A stretch of 64,000 nucleotides of DNA. It comes from Minicystis rosea. Lineage in GTDB: Bacteria > Myxococcota_A > Polyangia > Polyangiales > Polyangiaceae. Positions 46,005 to 55,526 of the stretch are shown here, piece after piece. The position numbers and the translations under genes are program-made. Numbering within the stretch: the stretch's first letter is position 1; each line of letters opens with the position of its first letter. The stretch covers positions 1,578,501 through 1,642,500 of the forward strand of contig CP016211.1 of NCBI GenBank assembly GCA_001931535.1, written 5' to 3'. The notes under the pieces are model-generated. The model ran no database searches. It was not told the origin of the DNA and saw only the letters and a program-made list of their open reading frames with translations.

Positions 46005-46952
46005 TCATCGCGGCCTCGTGCGGGCGCGTTTGCGCGTCTCGCCGCCGTCCGTCGATCCTTCGACATGCGCACCTCGGCAGTCGCCGAAGGCGTGCTCGAT
46101 GCCGTCGAGGAAACAGCAGAGGCCGCTCTCGAAGATCGCGTCGAGCCCCATGTCCACGTCGGGCCCCTGACTGAGCCGCGCGAGCGTGGGAAAGCGCGCG
46201 GTCAGCGGCGCGAACGTGGCCTCGTGCGCGTTCATCCACTCGTCGCTGTTCATCCCCGTGTCCTGCTCGGCTTGGCGCTCGGGCTCGACGCTCATCGCCA
46301 TGCCTCGGATGTAGCCGATGAACGCGACGCCGGTGCGCAGCGCCGTGGCGGGATCCAACCCGAGCTCGGTCAGCGCCTCGAGCACCCACTCGGTGTGCAC
46401 CATGCCGTTCGGCGAGGCCTGCGGTCGCGTCAGCGAGAGCGCATGCGAGAGCCACGGGTGCCGCGCGTACTTCTCCCAATGCAGGCGCGCGATGGCCTCG
46501 AGGCGCGATCGCCACCCGCGCGTGCCTCGCGCGGGGAGCGGCTGTTCGGCCATCACCGCGTCGATCATCGAAAGCAGCAGCTCGTCCTTGGACGGCACGT
46601 GGCGGTAGAGCGACATGGTCGCGACCCCCATCTCGGCGGCGACGCCGCGCATCGACAGCGCCGCGAGGCCCTCGTCGTCGGCGATCGCGATCGCGGTCTC
46701 TACGATGTGCTCGCGCGACAGATCCGGCCCGTCGTCGGGCCCGCGCACGATCGTGCCCACGCCCGGCACGACGCGGACGAGGCGCTCGCGCCGCAGCGTG
46801 GCGAGCACCTTCGCGGCGGTCGCGAGCGCCACGCCGTGCTCCCGCACGATCTGCCTCGCCGACGGCACCGGCGCGCCCGGCGCGAGCGCGCCCGATCGGA
46901 TGCGGGCGCGCAGCGCCGCGACCACGCGCTGCGAGGCAGTGTTCTGTTTCAT
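46005..46952 (-). CDS. GntR-TetR fusion transcriptional regulator
   Basis: A 315-residue protein with two DNA-binding domains in series. Residues 1-75 form a GntR winged helix (VVAALRARIRSGALAPGAPVPSARQIVREHGVALATAAKVLATL). Residues 85-140 form a TetR HTH (IVETAIAIADDEGLAALSMRGVAAEMGVATMSLYRHVPSKDELL). A TetR C-terminal ligand domain follows. Such fusions occur in actinobacteria and myxobacteria, usually beside the gene they control. ATG 46952 was preferred to an upstream GTG. The GGGTGT/ACACCC palindrome just upstream fits autorepression and control of the divergent monooxygenase. Confidence 0.9.
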   Translation of the reverse strand: MKQNTASQRVVAALRARIRSGALAPGAPVPSARQIVREHGVALATAAKVLATLRRERLVRVVPGVGTIVRGPDDGPDLSREHIVETAIAIADDEGLAALSMRGVAAEMGVATMSLYRHVPSKDELLLSMIDAVMAEQPLPARGTRGWRSRLEAIARLHWEKYARHPWLSHALSLTRPQASPNGMVHTEWVLEALTELGLDPATALRTGVAFIGYIRGMAMSVEPERQAEQDTGMNSDEWMNAHEATFAPLTARFPTLARLSQGPDVDMGLDAIFESGLCCFLDGIEHAFGDCRGAHVEGSTDGGETRKRARTRPR

Positions 46953-46956
46953 GGCT

Positions 46957-46974
46957 GGGTGTTCTAGTACACCC
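46957..46974. promoter_or_regulatory. GGGTGT-N6-ACACCC operator candidate
   Basis: A perfect 6-bp inverted repeat around TCTAGT, 4 bp upstream of the GntR-TetR start codon and 47 bp before the monooxygenase start. Confidence 0.5.
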
Positions 46975-47020
46975 GGCACGTTTCATCGACAGTCTTGCGT
47001 TGCGTGCGTACATCGCACGC

Positions 47021-48217
47021 ATGCACATCCTGATCTCCGGCGCGAGCATCGCGGGTCCGGCGCTCGGCTTCTGGCTGGGTCGCTACGGCATCGACGTCAC
47101 GGTGGTGGAGCGCGCCCCCGCGCTTCGCGAGGGCGGCTACTGCGTCGACATCCGCGGCGCTGCGCTCGACGTCATCGAACGCATGGGCCTCCGCGACACG
47201 CTCCGCCCGTTCGAGGCCGACACCCTGAGCAACGCGATGATCGACGAGCGAGGCCGGCGCTTCGGGCGCATGCCTCGCGGCTTCGGCGTCATCGACGAGG
47301 GCGACATCGAGATCCTCCGCGGCGATCTGGCGCGCGTCCTCTACGAGGAGACTCGCGCGCACGCTCGCTACCGCTTCGGCGACGCGATCGCCGCGCTCGA
47401 GCCGCGCGCGGACGGCGTGGCCGTCACGTTCGCGAGCGGCGCCACCGAGACGTTCGACGCGGTCGTGGGCGCCGACGGCGTGCACTCGCGCACACGGGCG
47501 CTCGCGTTCGGGCCGGAGGCCGAGTTCGTGCGGCCGATGGGCAGCGCGATGGCCGTGTTCTCCGCGCCGAACCACCTCGGGCTCGATCGCGAGCAGCTCC
47601 TCTTCATGGGGCTCGGGCGCATCGCGAGCATCAAGAGCGCGTACCAGAACCGCACCCTGATGCTCGCCGTGTTCTTCACGGCACCGCCGGCATTCGATCA
47701 CCGCGACGTCGCGGCCCAGCGCCGGCTCGTCGCCGATGCGTATGCCGGCGCAGGCTGGGAGTTTCCCCGCTTGGTCGAGGCCATGTGGACCGCGGACGAC
47801 TTCTACTGCGATCTGACGTGCCAGGTGCGGATGGACGCGTTCCACAGAGGCCGCGTCGCGCTCGTCGGCGACGCCGCCTATTGCCCGTCGCCGACGAACG
47901 GCCAAGGCTCGAGCCTCGCGCTCGTGGGCGCCTACGTGCTCGCGACGGAGCTCGCGCGCTGCGGCGACCCCGCGCGTGCCTTCGAGCGCTACGACGCGAC
48001 GATGCGCGACTTCGTGCGCAGGAACCAGGACATCGCGCTGAAGGCCGGTGCCGGCTTCGCCCCGCAGTCGTCGTTCGAGGTGCGGGCACGCCGCCTCGGC
48101 ATGAAGCTGATGCCGTACATGCCCGGGAGTCAGCTCGTGATGAAGCTCGCGATGCGGCAAATCCGCGACGCGGCCTATGCCCTGGAGCTGCCCGCGCCGG
48201 CGCGACTAGGCACGTGA
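47021..48217 (+). CDS. FAD-dependent aromatic-type monooxygenase
   Basis: A 398-residue flavoprotein of the PHBH/TetX class. It has the N-terminal nucleotide-binding loop ILISGASIAGPALGFWLGRYG, the middle DG motif (VVGADGVHSRTR) and the second FAD motif RVALVGDAAYCPSPTNGQGSSLAL. These enzymes hydroxylate aromatics or antibiotics with NAD(P)H and oxygen. The substrate is unknown, but divergence from a drug-type GntR-TetR regulator suggests a xenobiotic or antibiotic. ATG 47021 gives the usual spacing to the GxGxxG-like loop, though no clear ribosome site precedes it. Confidence 0.9.
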   Translation: MHILISGASIAGPALGFWLGRYGIDVTVVERAPALREGGYCVDIRGAALDVIERMGLRDTLRPFEADTLSNAMIDERGRRFGRMPRGFGVIDEGDIEILRGDLARVLYEETRAHARYRFGDAIAALEPRADGVAVTFASGATETFDAVVGADGVHSRTRALAFGPEAEFVRPMGSAMAVFSAPNHLGLDREQLLFMGLGRIASIKSAYQNRTLMLAVFFTAPPAFDHRDVAAQRRLVADAYAGAGWEFPRLVEAMWTADDFYCDLTCQVRMDAFHRGRVALVGDAAYCPSPTNGQGSSLALVGAYVLATELARCGDPARAFERYDATMRDFVRRNQDIALKAGAGFAPQSSFEVRARRLGMKLMPYMPGSQLVMKLAMRQIRDAAYALELPAPARLGT

Positions 48218-48240
48218 AGCGCGGCGCGGCGCGCCGTGCT

Positions 48241-49026
48241 CTAGGGCTCGGGCTCGCCGCTGCTGTCGCGCGGATAGTCTCCCATCTGGATGTGCCATCC
48301 ATTGGCCTCGTTCCATGGCCTCGGGAATCTGCACTTCCAAAGATCGATGACCTGAAAAGAGAGGGTCCCGAGCTGGGTCCAGCGATCGTCGGGGTGCAGA
48401 ACATAGGCTGTGCACTGCTTGACGGCCTCGCTCGCGAAGCTCTCCCCGGAGCGGCTCACGAACACCGAGAAGACGAGGCCTTCGGGCACGAAGCCGAGGA
48501 AATGCGTGGAGACATCGGGCCCCTCGATGGGCTTGGTCGCCATCACGACCGGGAGGACGACATGGCGCTCTGCTCGGACGTTGCCATCGCGGTCCATCGA
48601 CACGATGCGGAGGTGCTCCGGTGAGCGGCTGTAATCGCTCGGGCGCCGGCGATCGATCTCGACACACACGAGCTCACCGCTCGGCGATGCGCGCAGGCCG
48701 ATGTGCTCGTTGCAGAGGACGTTGCGCAGCGGGCCGCTCGCTCGATAGAGCGTGCCGTCGAGCACGGCGCGGGTGCCGCCTGCGAAGCCGAAGCCTTGGT
48801 CGCCCGCATCGAGGATCTCGACCCATGTGTCGCCCACCTTTCGCTCGGCGCGCGTGGTGTCGTAGGGACCGTGGCTTCCCGATTCGGCGAGGATGCGGAA
48901 GGGGATGTGGCGCGAGGTCCTGAGCCACGGGGTCAGCTCGCGATGGAACGTGCAGCCGGTGCACGTGAGGAGCGACAGAGCTGCGAAGAGGGCTGCAGCG
49001 CCCGATGTTCGGGTCATGAGTCTCAT
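48241..49026 (-). CDS. Lipoprotein, unknown function
   Basis: A 261-residue predicted lipoprotein with lipobox CTGC (Cys25). A mixed alpha/beta region follows, with no recognised family, including TWVEILDAGDQGFGFAGG and PLRNVLCNEHIGLRASPSGELVC. The phrases GELVCVEIDRR and VSMDRDGNV suggest beta-propeller-like blades. ATG 49026 or 49017 could start it; neither has a strong ribosome site. It is convergent with the monooxygenase gene, 23 bp away. Confidence 0.65.
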   Translation of the reverse strand: MRLMTRTSGAAALFAALSLLTCTGCTFHRELTPWLRTSRHIPFRILAESGSHGPYDTTRAERKVGDTWVEILDAGDQGFGFAGGTRAVLDGTLYRASGPLRNVLCNEHIGLRASPSGELVCVEIDRRRPSDYSRSPEHLRIVSMDRDGNVRAERHVVLPVVMATKPIEGPDVSTHFLGFVPEGLVFSVFVSRSGESFASEAVKQCTAYVLHPDDRWTQLGTLSFQVIDLWKCRFPRPWNEANGWHIQMGDYPRDSSGEPEP

Positions 49027-49240
49027 CGTTGACGCAACGCATGTGCCGGCGGTCGGCGGCCCGCGATGCATGCATGGATCGGGGACACACGTCGTTTGGC
49101 GAGCGAACGACGCTACGCGATCCGTCTCGTCGGCGGGGATCAGGCTACGCGGGGCGCTGCGGTCGGCGACCGCTTCCGCGTGTGCCCGGACATCGCGCTG
49201 GCCCTTGTTCGTCGCCCCGTCGTCGCACTAACGTCGCCCC

Positions 49241-50545
49241 GTGCTTTCGCGCGCATCGATCTTCGCCACGCTCGCCCCGTCGATCTTCATCGCTCTCGCG
49301 CCCGGTTGCGGCGGGGGAGGGGAGACCCACACCGACACGACCTCGTCCTCGACGTCGGCATCGTCGTCGTCGTCGAGCGGCACCGGTGGTGCCGGCGGCG
49401 ACACGACCAGCAGCACCACCAGCTCGAGCAGCAGCGGAACGGGTGGATCCGGCGGCTGCGCGCGCGCGCCCGGGCCCGCCGACGGCCCGCGCAAGCTCGT
49501 CGTCGGCCATCCCTACGACGCCGACGCCAACGCCTCCAAGGTGTGGGAGGTGCTCGATCTCGATGCCGCCGGCACGCTCACGAAGACAGGCACGACCTTC
49601 GAAATGGGCCGCGCCTTCTGGGGTGAAGTCGCCTTCACCCCCGACGGCAAGGTCGGCATCGCCGTGCACGACGATGGCACGCTCGGCGTCTTCCGCTTCG
49701 AAACGAGCGGCGAGCCCACGGTCGTGCACGCGAGCTTCAAGGGCTCGTTCTATGCGGGCACGGTCATCATCGATCCTTCGGGCGACGGCGCCTTCGTGCT
49801 CGACGAGAACTGGCGCAACAACGGTGGCGGCCTCTACCGCATCTCCATCGGGTGCGACGGCACGCTCACCGATCTCGGCTCCGTGGCTCCGTCGAAGCTC
49901 GCCCGCGGCATGGTGCGCCTCGGCCAGACACCGAATCACGCCGTGCTCGCGGCGACCGACGTCCTCACCTCGAAGGCCGGCGACAACGCGCACCTGCTCG
50001 ATCTCGGCGGCGCCGCGCCCACATTGCTCGCCGGCGCGCCCGCGTTCGCCGACGACGAGGCCATCATCTCGGCCATCGCGCGCACCCACGACGATCGCTT
50101 CGTGCTCATCGGCGACAACAGCGAGTTCGCCTCCGTGCCGAACCGCGTCGCCGTCGTCGGCGTCAGCGGTGCTTCGCTCACGGCCGCACAGACGCTGAGC
50201 CCGATCGAAGATCCCGTCTCCATCGTCACGAGCCCCTTCGACAACGCCGCGCTGGTCGTCTCCGGATACGGCAACGCGTTCTTCGCGCTCGGCTACGATC
50301 CCGGCAACACCACTGCGCCCTTCACCGTGAAAGGCCAGGTCACCTATGTCGGCAAGAAACCGCAGCTCCCGGCCAATGCGGTCCTCGTCGATCGCGGCGC
50401 GCTGCGCGGGCGCGTGTGGGTCGCCGAGAACGAGGGCGTGCGGCAGGTGCGGTTCGAGCAAAACGGCGACATCACCGACATCGGTTTGTTCTCGCTCGGC
50501 TCGGAGATCGAGACCCTCGTGGGGGCCATCGGCGTGACGCCGTGA
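49241..50545 (+). CDS. Ser/Gly-linker lipoprotein with beta-propeller domain
   Basis: A 434-residue predicted surface lipoprotein from GTG 49241. The signal peptide ends in a PGC lipobox followed by five glycines. A linker of Ser/Thr/Gly (residues 28-70) leads to a propeller-like domain with repeated blades such as GEVAFTPDGKVGIAVHDDGTLGVF and VIIDPSGDGAFVLDENW. The linker-plus-propeller layout is frequent in Polyangiales. The function is unknown and it is monocistronic. Confidence 0.78.
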   Translation: MLSRASIFATLAPSIFIALAPGCGGGGETHTDTTSSSTSASSSSSSGTGGAGGDTTSSTTSSSSSGTGGSGGCARAPGPADGPRKLVVGHPYDADANASKVWEVLDLDAAGTLTKTGTTFEMGRAFWGEVAFTPDGKVGIAVHDDGTLGVFRFETSGEPTVVHASFKGSFYAGTVIIDPSGDGAFVLDENWRNNGGGLYRISIGCDGTLTDLGSVAPSKLARGMVRLGQTPNHAVLAATDVLTSKAGDNAHLLDLGGAAPTLLAGAPAFADDEAIISAIARTHDDRFVLIGDNSEFASVPNRVAVVGVSGASLTAAQTLSPIEDPVSIVTSPFDNAALVVSGYGNAFFALGYDPGNTTAPFTVKGQVTYVGKKPQLPANAVLVDRGALRGRVWVAENEGVRQVRFEQNGDITDIGLFSLGSEIETLVGAIGVTP

Positions 50546-50776
50546 TTGACCCGGGGGGACGCATGCAGCCCGTGCTGCATGGCCCTTCATCGAGCAATGG
50601 CTCGCACGGATCGCCGAGCAACCCGGCTGGCGGCCGCCCCATGCCTTGATGCCTGCACCCACCGCAGGTTGAGCGCGCGCTCGCCCGCACGACGCAGCCG
50701 TGCGGGTCGATATGGATGCGTTTCGATGAGTGGCCTTGCGAGGCCCCACCTGCCGAGGCCGCATCGACTTGCGGAA

Positions 50777-50827
50777 AGGAAGGCGGGCGAGAGAAGGACC
50801 CTGTGTTGTCCGCCCGCCCGCCTTCCT
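50777..50827. terminator. Bidirectional 13-bp hairpin
   Basis: AGGAAGGCGGGCG (50777-50789) pairs with CGCCCGCCTTCCT (50815-50827); inside the loop GGAC and GTCC can extend the stem. It separates convergent genes. Confidence 0.6.
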
Positions 50828-50847
50828 GCGCACCATTCGTCGGAGCT

Positions 50848-50880
50848 CCGCCGTTATTTCAGGCGGTCGACGATTTTTTT
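50848..50880 (+). terminator. Weak stem with T7 run
   Basis: CCGCC and GGCGG form a 5-bp stem, followed 7 nt later by seven T. The stem is short, so it may only assist the upstream hairpin. Confidence 0.35.
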
Positions 50881-50991
50881 CCTGCTCCCTACGGCCTCGG
50901 CCCGATCGCCGAGGCGGGGCCGCGAAGGACACGATTCTCACGGTGACCGAGCAAGGCTTCGTGCGCCGGCGTCACTGCGCGCGGGCGCCTC

Positions 50992-51765
50992 TCAGGACAC
51001 GCATGCGCGAGGGCGCCGCGTCGGCATCTCCTTCGCGTAGCAACGGGTCGCATACAGCGCCGACGTGGCGTGCGTCGCGAGCAGATCGAGGATCTCGCGA
51101 TCGATGGGCTCGATGGATGTCTTCTGGGCGCGCATCCGGAACAGCACGAGCACGCCGAGGAAGGTGCTCTCGATCCTCATCGGGACGCAGGCCGTGATCG
51201 GCAGCTCGCCGCCCGGGCCGAGGGTTCGGGGGACAGCCTCGTTGAGGAATGTTTCGCCGTGGAGCACGACGTCGCCGACGATGCCGTCCTCCACGCAGAG
51301 CTGCTGGAGGTAGTGCGGATCGACGCCGCACGACGACGCCGGCGAGAGCGAGCCGTTCGGCGAGACGTCGAAGAGGGCGAACTCCTCGCAGCCGAGGAGA
51401 TGCGTCACGATCTCGTGAATGGCCGTGACGACCCGCTCGCGCTCGAGCGTCGCATGGAGGCGACGGAGCGCGATGTGCAGGTTGGCCAAGTCGGCGGTCT
51501 GCTTCGCGACGGCAGCGCTGCGCTCCGCGAGGCGCCTGCCTTCTGCCTCGATTTTGAAGAGCCGGATCTGTCGCACGTCGACGTGTCGGTCGTCCTGGAC
51601 CGGCGCGACGGCGGCGTCGCGGAGGCGCGCGTTCTCGCGCTCGAGATCGCCGACGAGCGCGCGGAGCTTCGCGTTGTCGTCGAGGAGCTCGCGCAGACAG
51701 CGCTGCGTGTCTTCACGGATCTGCCCGACGTAATCGGGCGCTTTCAGGGGTGTCCGGTTCCACAT
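50992..51765 (-). CDS. Coiled-coil + GAF-domain protein
   Basis: A 257-residue cytoplasmic protein. A helical, charged stretch (about 20-105, including LRELLDDNAKLRALVGDLERENARLRD) should form a coiled coil. A GAF domain of about 140 residues follows, with TLERERVVTAIHEIVTHLLGCEEFALFDV and CVPMRIESTFLGVLVLF. There is no output domain, so it probably acts by protein contact. ATG 51765 was chosen because the upstream residues in the longer frame are low-complexity Arg/Ser. A sigma-54 activator with GAF domains is encoded nearby in the opposite direction. Confidence 0.82.
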   Translation of the reverse strand: MWNRTPLKAPDYVGQIREDTQRCLRELLDDNAKLRALVGDLERENARLRDAAVAPVQDDRHVDVRQIRLFKIEAEGRRLAERSAAVAKQTADLANLHIALRRLHATLERERVVTAIHEIVTHLLGCEEFALFDVSPNGSLSPASSCGVDPHYLQQLCVEDGIVGDVVLHGETFLNEAVPRTLGPGGELPITACVPMRIESTFLGVLVLFRMRAQKTSIEPIDREILDLLATHATSALYATRCYAKEMPTRRPRACVS

Positions 51766-52002
51766 GTCCTTCTCGTTCCTTCGACGCACGAAGCCATCGA
51801 TGATGGGCGCGCCGCCTCCGCAATCACCGTGCCAGCGCGCTTCGGCGCGAAGCGCACGAGAAGTCGGCGTGGTCTCCAGACGGACCAGCACGGTGCTCGC
51901 GAGAAGCCGCGACCGCGTGCGCGGGATCTCGCGAGCGCGCGCGCCGAGATGGAAGCGCTCTCGGGATACCGCGCGAGACGACGGCAGCGCGCGCGCAGAA
52001 GC

Positions 52003-52485
52003 ATGCGACGCGTCGCGGCGGCACATCCGTTGCTGAGCTCGGTGCGGATGGATGCTCCCTGGCAGCTCGCATGGATTCGCGGCCGGCTCGCACCGCGTTG
52101 GATCGTGGAAGCAGCGGCGCGGCAGCGCGCGAAGCGGGTGAGGTTGTCGTTCGTCGCCGCCCGACCCATCGAGGTGGAGAGCATCGCGCTGAGCATCGCC
52201 GAGAAGCTCGGATCGAGCTGGCGGGTCGACGTCGATGCCATCCGCGTGGGCGATTGCTTACTGTCGGCGGCACAACCGTTCGATCTCGTCTGGGCGCTCG
52301 GCGCGTTGTCGGCGCTCGCGTTGGAAGAGCGACAGCGCTTTGCTTCCGCGGTGGAGGCGGCGCTCGCGCCGGGCGGTTGCTTCATCGTCGACCCGTCCGA
52401 GACCGCGGCGCGGAGCACTGCGCTCTCGCCCTGTGGAGCACCGGGTGTACTCCTGAAATGCGCGTGGCCCGAGCCCATCCGATGA
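52003..52485 (+). CDS. Methyltransferase-like C-terminal fragment
   Basis: A 160-codon frame with mostly G/C third positions, divergent from the GAF gene and directly upstream of the sigma-54 activator. Its end resembles the last part of CheR- or Rossmann-type methyltransferases: QPFDLVWALGALSALALEERQRFASAVEAAL followed by APGGCFIVDPSET. No SAM-binding GxGxG loop is present, so it is either a truncated remnant or a repurposed domain. The start is uncertain (ATG 52003, ATG 52048 or further upstream). Confidence 0.45.
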   Translation: MRRVAAAHPLLSSVRMDAPWQLAWIRGRLAPRWIVEAAARQRAKRVRLSFVAARPIEVESIALSIAEKLGSSWRVDVDAIRVGDCLLSAAQPFDLVWALGALSALALEERQRFASAVEAALAPGGCFIVDPSETAARSTALSPCGAPGVLLKCAWPEPIR

Positions 52486-52679
52486 CGCCCGCCGCCCGCG
52501 GATCCGCCCACGTTTTTCCAGAGGATCCGCCCCGCTCGGCGCGCGTTCCACGTGCGCGTGCTTCGCGGGTCGAGCTTCGCGATGAGCCTCTCGTACCGGC
52601 GTTCGTCGCGGCTTGTGGCGGAGCGACGACTCCGCCATCATGCCCACCTCGCGCGTCGAGCGCGTGGTGGGGCGAGGTG

Positions 52680-55526
52680 ATGGCGGCGCAGAGCACCGAG
52701 GGGGCCACACTGCAGCAACGCAGTGAGATCGAGACCGAGCGCCCATCGCTGGAGCATCCGCGAACATGGGGTGAAGTCCCGAGCTGCGCCGTGATCGTGG
52801 TGGATGAGGGTTTGCGAATCCTCCACGCCAATCGCGGTTTTTCGAGCCTGGTCGCGTGGGCCGACGAGAGCCTCCTCGGGCGCGCGTTGTCCGATGTCGT
52901 GCCCTCGATGTCTCAGGGCATCACGACCGTCGTTCGACGGGCCCTCGAATCCGGCGAGCCCACCGCCGACGTGATCGTGTCGAGCGATGCGGCCGAGCTC
53001 GCGCTCGATGTGCTTCCGATCGGTGCGCGGAGGCACGAGACGAGCGCCGTCATCGTTCTCTCCGATCCACGGCACCGCGTGATCGACGACGTCTCGGAAG
53101 CGGGGCGAGCGTTCTTCGATTTGGCGCGACGCCTGGCGCGTGCGGACACCGACGAATCCACGGCCGTCATCGAGGAGGCGCTCCGCTTCGTGGTCGAACG
53201 ATGTGGGCTCGATCGCGCGTACGTCCGGCTCGTGGCCGATGACGAGGTGAGCTACGTCACGCCGTACGAAGCGCATCGGCCGGGGCTCCCGCCCCTCGCG
53301 ACGACGGACATCCCGATCGCGTCGCGGGCCTGGGCGAACGAGCGGTTTGCTCGAGGCGAGTTCGTGGCCATCTCTTCGCTCGAAGAGCTGCCGCCGGACG
53401 CGAAAGAATTCCGCGACGCGCTCGAGCAAATCGGGGTGCACACCACCGTCGGGGTTCCCGTGCTCGATGGGCCGCGCCTCCTCGGGTACGTCGCGTACGT
53501 GGCGCGCGAGCCGCGGGCTTGGTCGCCGGGCGCGATCCTGCGCCTGCGCTTCCTCGGCGAGGCCATCGCGGCCATCCTCGCTCGCCGCCGGGCCGAGGAG
53601 GACATTCGCTTCCGCGTCCACTTCGAAGAGCTGCTCTCCACGGCAGCCGCGCGGTTCGTCTTCATCGCCCCCGAGGACGTCGACGCCGAGATCCAGCGGA
53701 CGCTCGAGAAGATCGCCGTCGAGCGCAAGCTCGATCGCGCGGTGCTGATGCAGCTCGACGACACCGGCGTCGATCTCGCGGTGACGCACGAGTGGTGCGC
53801 GCCGGGCGTCGCGTCGATCAAGGCGCTCTTCACCGGCCCCGTGACGACGTTGTCGCCGCTCGTTCGAAAGACGCTCGCGGGGGAGGCCGTCGGCGCCCGT
53901 GCCGAGGATGCGGAGCCGGGATCGGACGCCGACGCGCTCCTCCGGCGCATGGAGGCGCAGGCCTTCGTGCTCGCGCCCCTTCACATCGAGGGGCGCGTGC
54001 GCGGCGTGATGATGCTGCAGCTCACCCACCGCCGGCGCGATTCGCTGCGCGGCGGCGTCGCCCGGGTGAAGCTCGTCGCGGAGGTGATCGCCGCCGCGCT
54101 CACCAGCCGCGCAGCGCGGGAGCGCGTGCAGCGCTGGGAGCGCCGCTTCGCGCAGATCCTCGAGTCCGCCATGGATGGCGTGATCCTCATCGACGGCGCG
54201 GGCATCGTGAAGGACTGGACCGCGCAGGCCACCTCGGTGCTCGGCGTGGGCCGCGAGCTGATGCTCGGCAACGATCTCGCGCGGCTCATCCTCGTCGAGG
54301 ATCGATCGACGCTCGCCGCCAAAATCGCGGCCACGCTGGCCTCCCATGCCCCCGCGCAACGGTTCGAGCTGCGCGCCCTGTGCGGGGCTGGGCGCGTCGT
54401 GCCCGTCGAGCTCTCCATGACGAGGCTCGATCGCGCCGAGGGCACGCTCGTCGCGGCGTTCATTCGCGACATCACGGACCGCAAGCGCGCCGAGGCGGAG
54501 AAGCAGCGCGCCTTCGACGATGTATCGCGCCAGAAGCGCACGCTCGAGCGCGAGCGCGACTACCTCCGCGAAGAGCAGACCCCGGCCATCATTCTCGGCA
54601 CGAGCCCCGCGATCCGTCGTGCCGTCGAGCTCATCGACGCCGTCGCCGAGACGACCTCCTCCGTCCTTCTGTTGGGCGAGTCGGGCGTCGGGAAAGAGGT
54701 GTTCGCCGCCGCGCTGCACGCGCGCAGTCGCCGCGCCGACGGGCCTTTCGTCAAGGTCAACTGCGCGAGCGTGCCGGGCTCGCTCTTCGAGAGCGAGTTC
54801 TTCGGCCATGCCAAGGGGTCGTTCACCGGCGCCGTGAAGGAGCGCATCGGCCGCTTCGAGCTCGCCGATGGAGGCACGCTCTTCCTCGACGAGGTCGGAG
54901 AGATCCCCCTCGAGCTCCAAGCCAAGCTCCTCCGCGTGCTCCAAGAGGGCGAGATCGAGCGCGTCGGCGAGGATCGAACGCGGAAGCTCGACGTCCGCAT
55001 CGTCGTGGCCACCAACCGCGATCTGGAGCAGGAGGCCGAGGCCGGCCGGTTCCGCCGCGATCTCTACTATCGCCTCAGCACCTTCCCCATCGCGATCCCC
55101 AAGCTTCGCGAGCGCGGGGAGGACGTCCTCCTCCTCGCGCGGCATTTTCTCGCGCGCCATGCGGGGGCGATGCGCCGTTTCGGTCTATCGTTCACGCCCG
55201 CCGATGAGGCGCGCCTCCTCGCGTATGAATGGCCCGGTAACGTCCGCGAGCTGAACCACGTGGTCGAGCGCGCCGTCATCCTCTCGCGCACGCCGCCGCT
55301 CCGGCTGGATCTCGCGCTTCCGCACCGCGGCGGTCCGCGCCCGGAGCCGAGCCCCGAGCTCCTCCGCGACGACGATCTACGCCGTCTCGAGCGGGACAAC
55401 CTCATGCTGGCGCTGAAGAGAGCCGACGGCCGCGTGTCCGGCACCGGCGGTGCAGCCGAGCTCCTCGGGATGAATCCATCCACGCTGCGAGATCGCTTGA
55501 AGGCTTTCAAGATCTCGCGCGATTGA
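52680..55526 (+). CDS. Sigma-54-dependent activator with PAS/GAF sensors
   Basis: A 948-residue NtrC-type enhancer-binding protein. A PAS domain (about 35-130), two GAF domains (about 150-300 and 320-470) and a second PAS (about 475-590) feed a sigma-54 AAA+ domain with Walker A GESGVGKE near 666, the sigma-54 loop GSFTGA near 713 (Ser replaces the usual Ala) and Walker B GGTLFLDEVGE. A Fis-type HTH ends it (GGAAELLGMNPSTLRDRLKAF). There is no receiver domain, so control is by ligand. ATG 52680 follows a GAGGTG-type site; the frame upstream of it is Arg-rich non-coding sequence. Confidence 0.94.
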   Translation: MAAQSTEGATLQQRSEIETERPSLEHPRTWGEVPSCAVIVVDEGLRILHANRGFSSLVAWADESLLGRALSDVVPSMSQGITTVVRRALESGEPTADVIVSSDAAELALDVLPIGARRHETSAVIVLSDPRHRVIDDVSEAGRAFFDLARRLARADTDESTAVIEEALRFVVERCGLDRAYVRLVADDEVSYVTPYEAHRPGLPPLATTDIPIASRAWANERFARGEFVAISSLEELPPDAKEFRDALEQIGVHTTVGVPVLDGPRLLGYVAYVAREPRAWSPGAILRLRFLGEAIAAILARRRAEEDIRFRVHFEELLSTAAARFVFIAPEDVDAEIQRTLEKIAVERKLDRAVLMQLDDTGVDLAVTHEWCAPGVASIKALFTGPVTTLSPLVRKTLAGEAVGARAEDAEPGSDADALLRRMEAQAFVLAPLHIEGRVRGVMMLQLTHRRRDSLRGGVARVKLVAEVIAAALTSRAARERVQRWERRFAQILESAMDGVILIDGAGIVKDWTAQATSVLGVGRELMLGNDLARLILVEDRSTLAAKIAATLASHAPAQRFELRALCGAGRVVPVELSMTRLDRAEGTLVAAFIRDITDRKRAEAEKQRAFDDVSRQKRTLERERDYLREEQTPAIILGTSPAIRRAVELIDAVAETTSSVLLLGESGVGKEVFAAALHARSRRADGPFVKVNCASVPGSLFESEFFGHAKGSFTGAVKERIGRFELADGGTLFLDEVGEIPLELQAKLLRVLQEGEIERVGEDRTRKLDVRIVVATNRDLEQEAEAGRFRRDLYYRLSTFPIAIPKLRERGEDVLLLARHFLARHAGAMRRFGLSFTPADEARLLAYEWPGNVRELNHVVERAVILSRTPPLRLDLALPHRGGPRPEPSPELLRDDDLRRLERDNLMLALKRADGRVSGTGGAAELLGMNPSTLRDRLKAFKISRD

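Larger units (their letters stand above)
50546..50991. other. Convergent intergenic region with hairpins
   Basis: Lies between the propeller lipoprotein gene and the convergent GAF gene. It holds the 13-bp hairpin at 50777-50827 and a T7 run at 50874-50880, unusual at this GC content. No gene was recognised. Confidence 0.5.

Noticed and set aside
52071..52679. N-terminal 203 codons of the long sigma-54 activator frame
   Set aside because: This stretch is Arg/Ala-rich, overlaps another coding-like frame, and lacks domain matches; a ribosome site supports ATG 52680.
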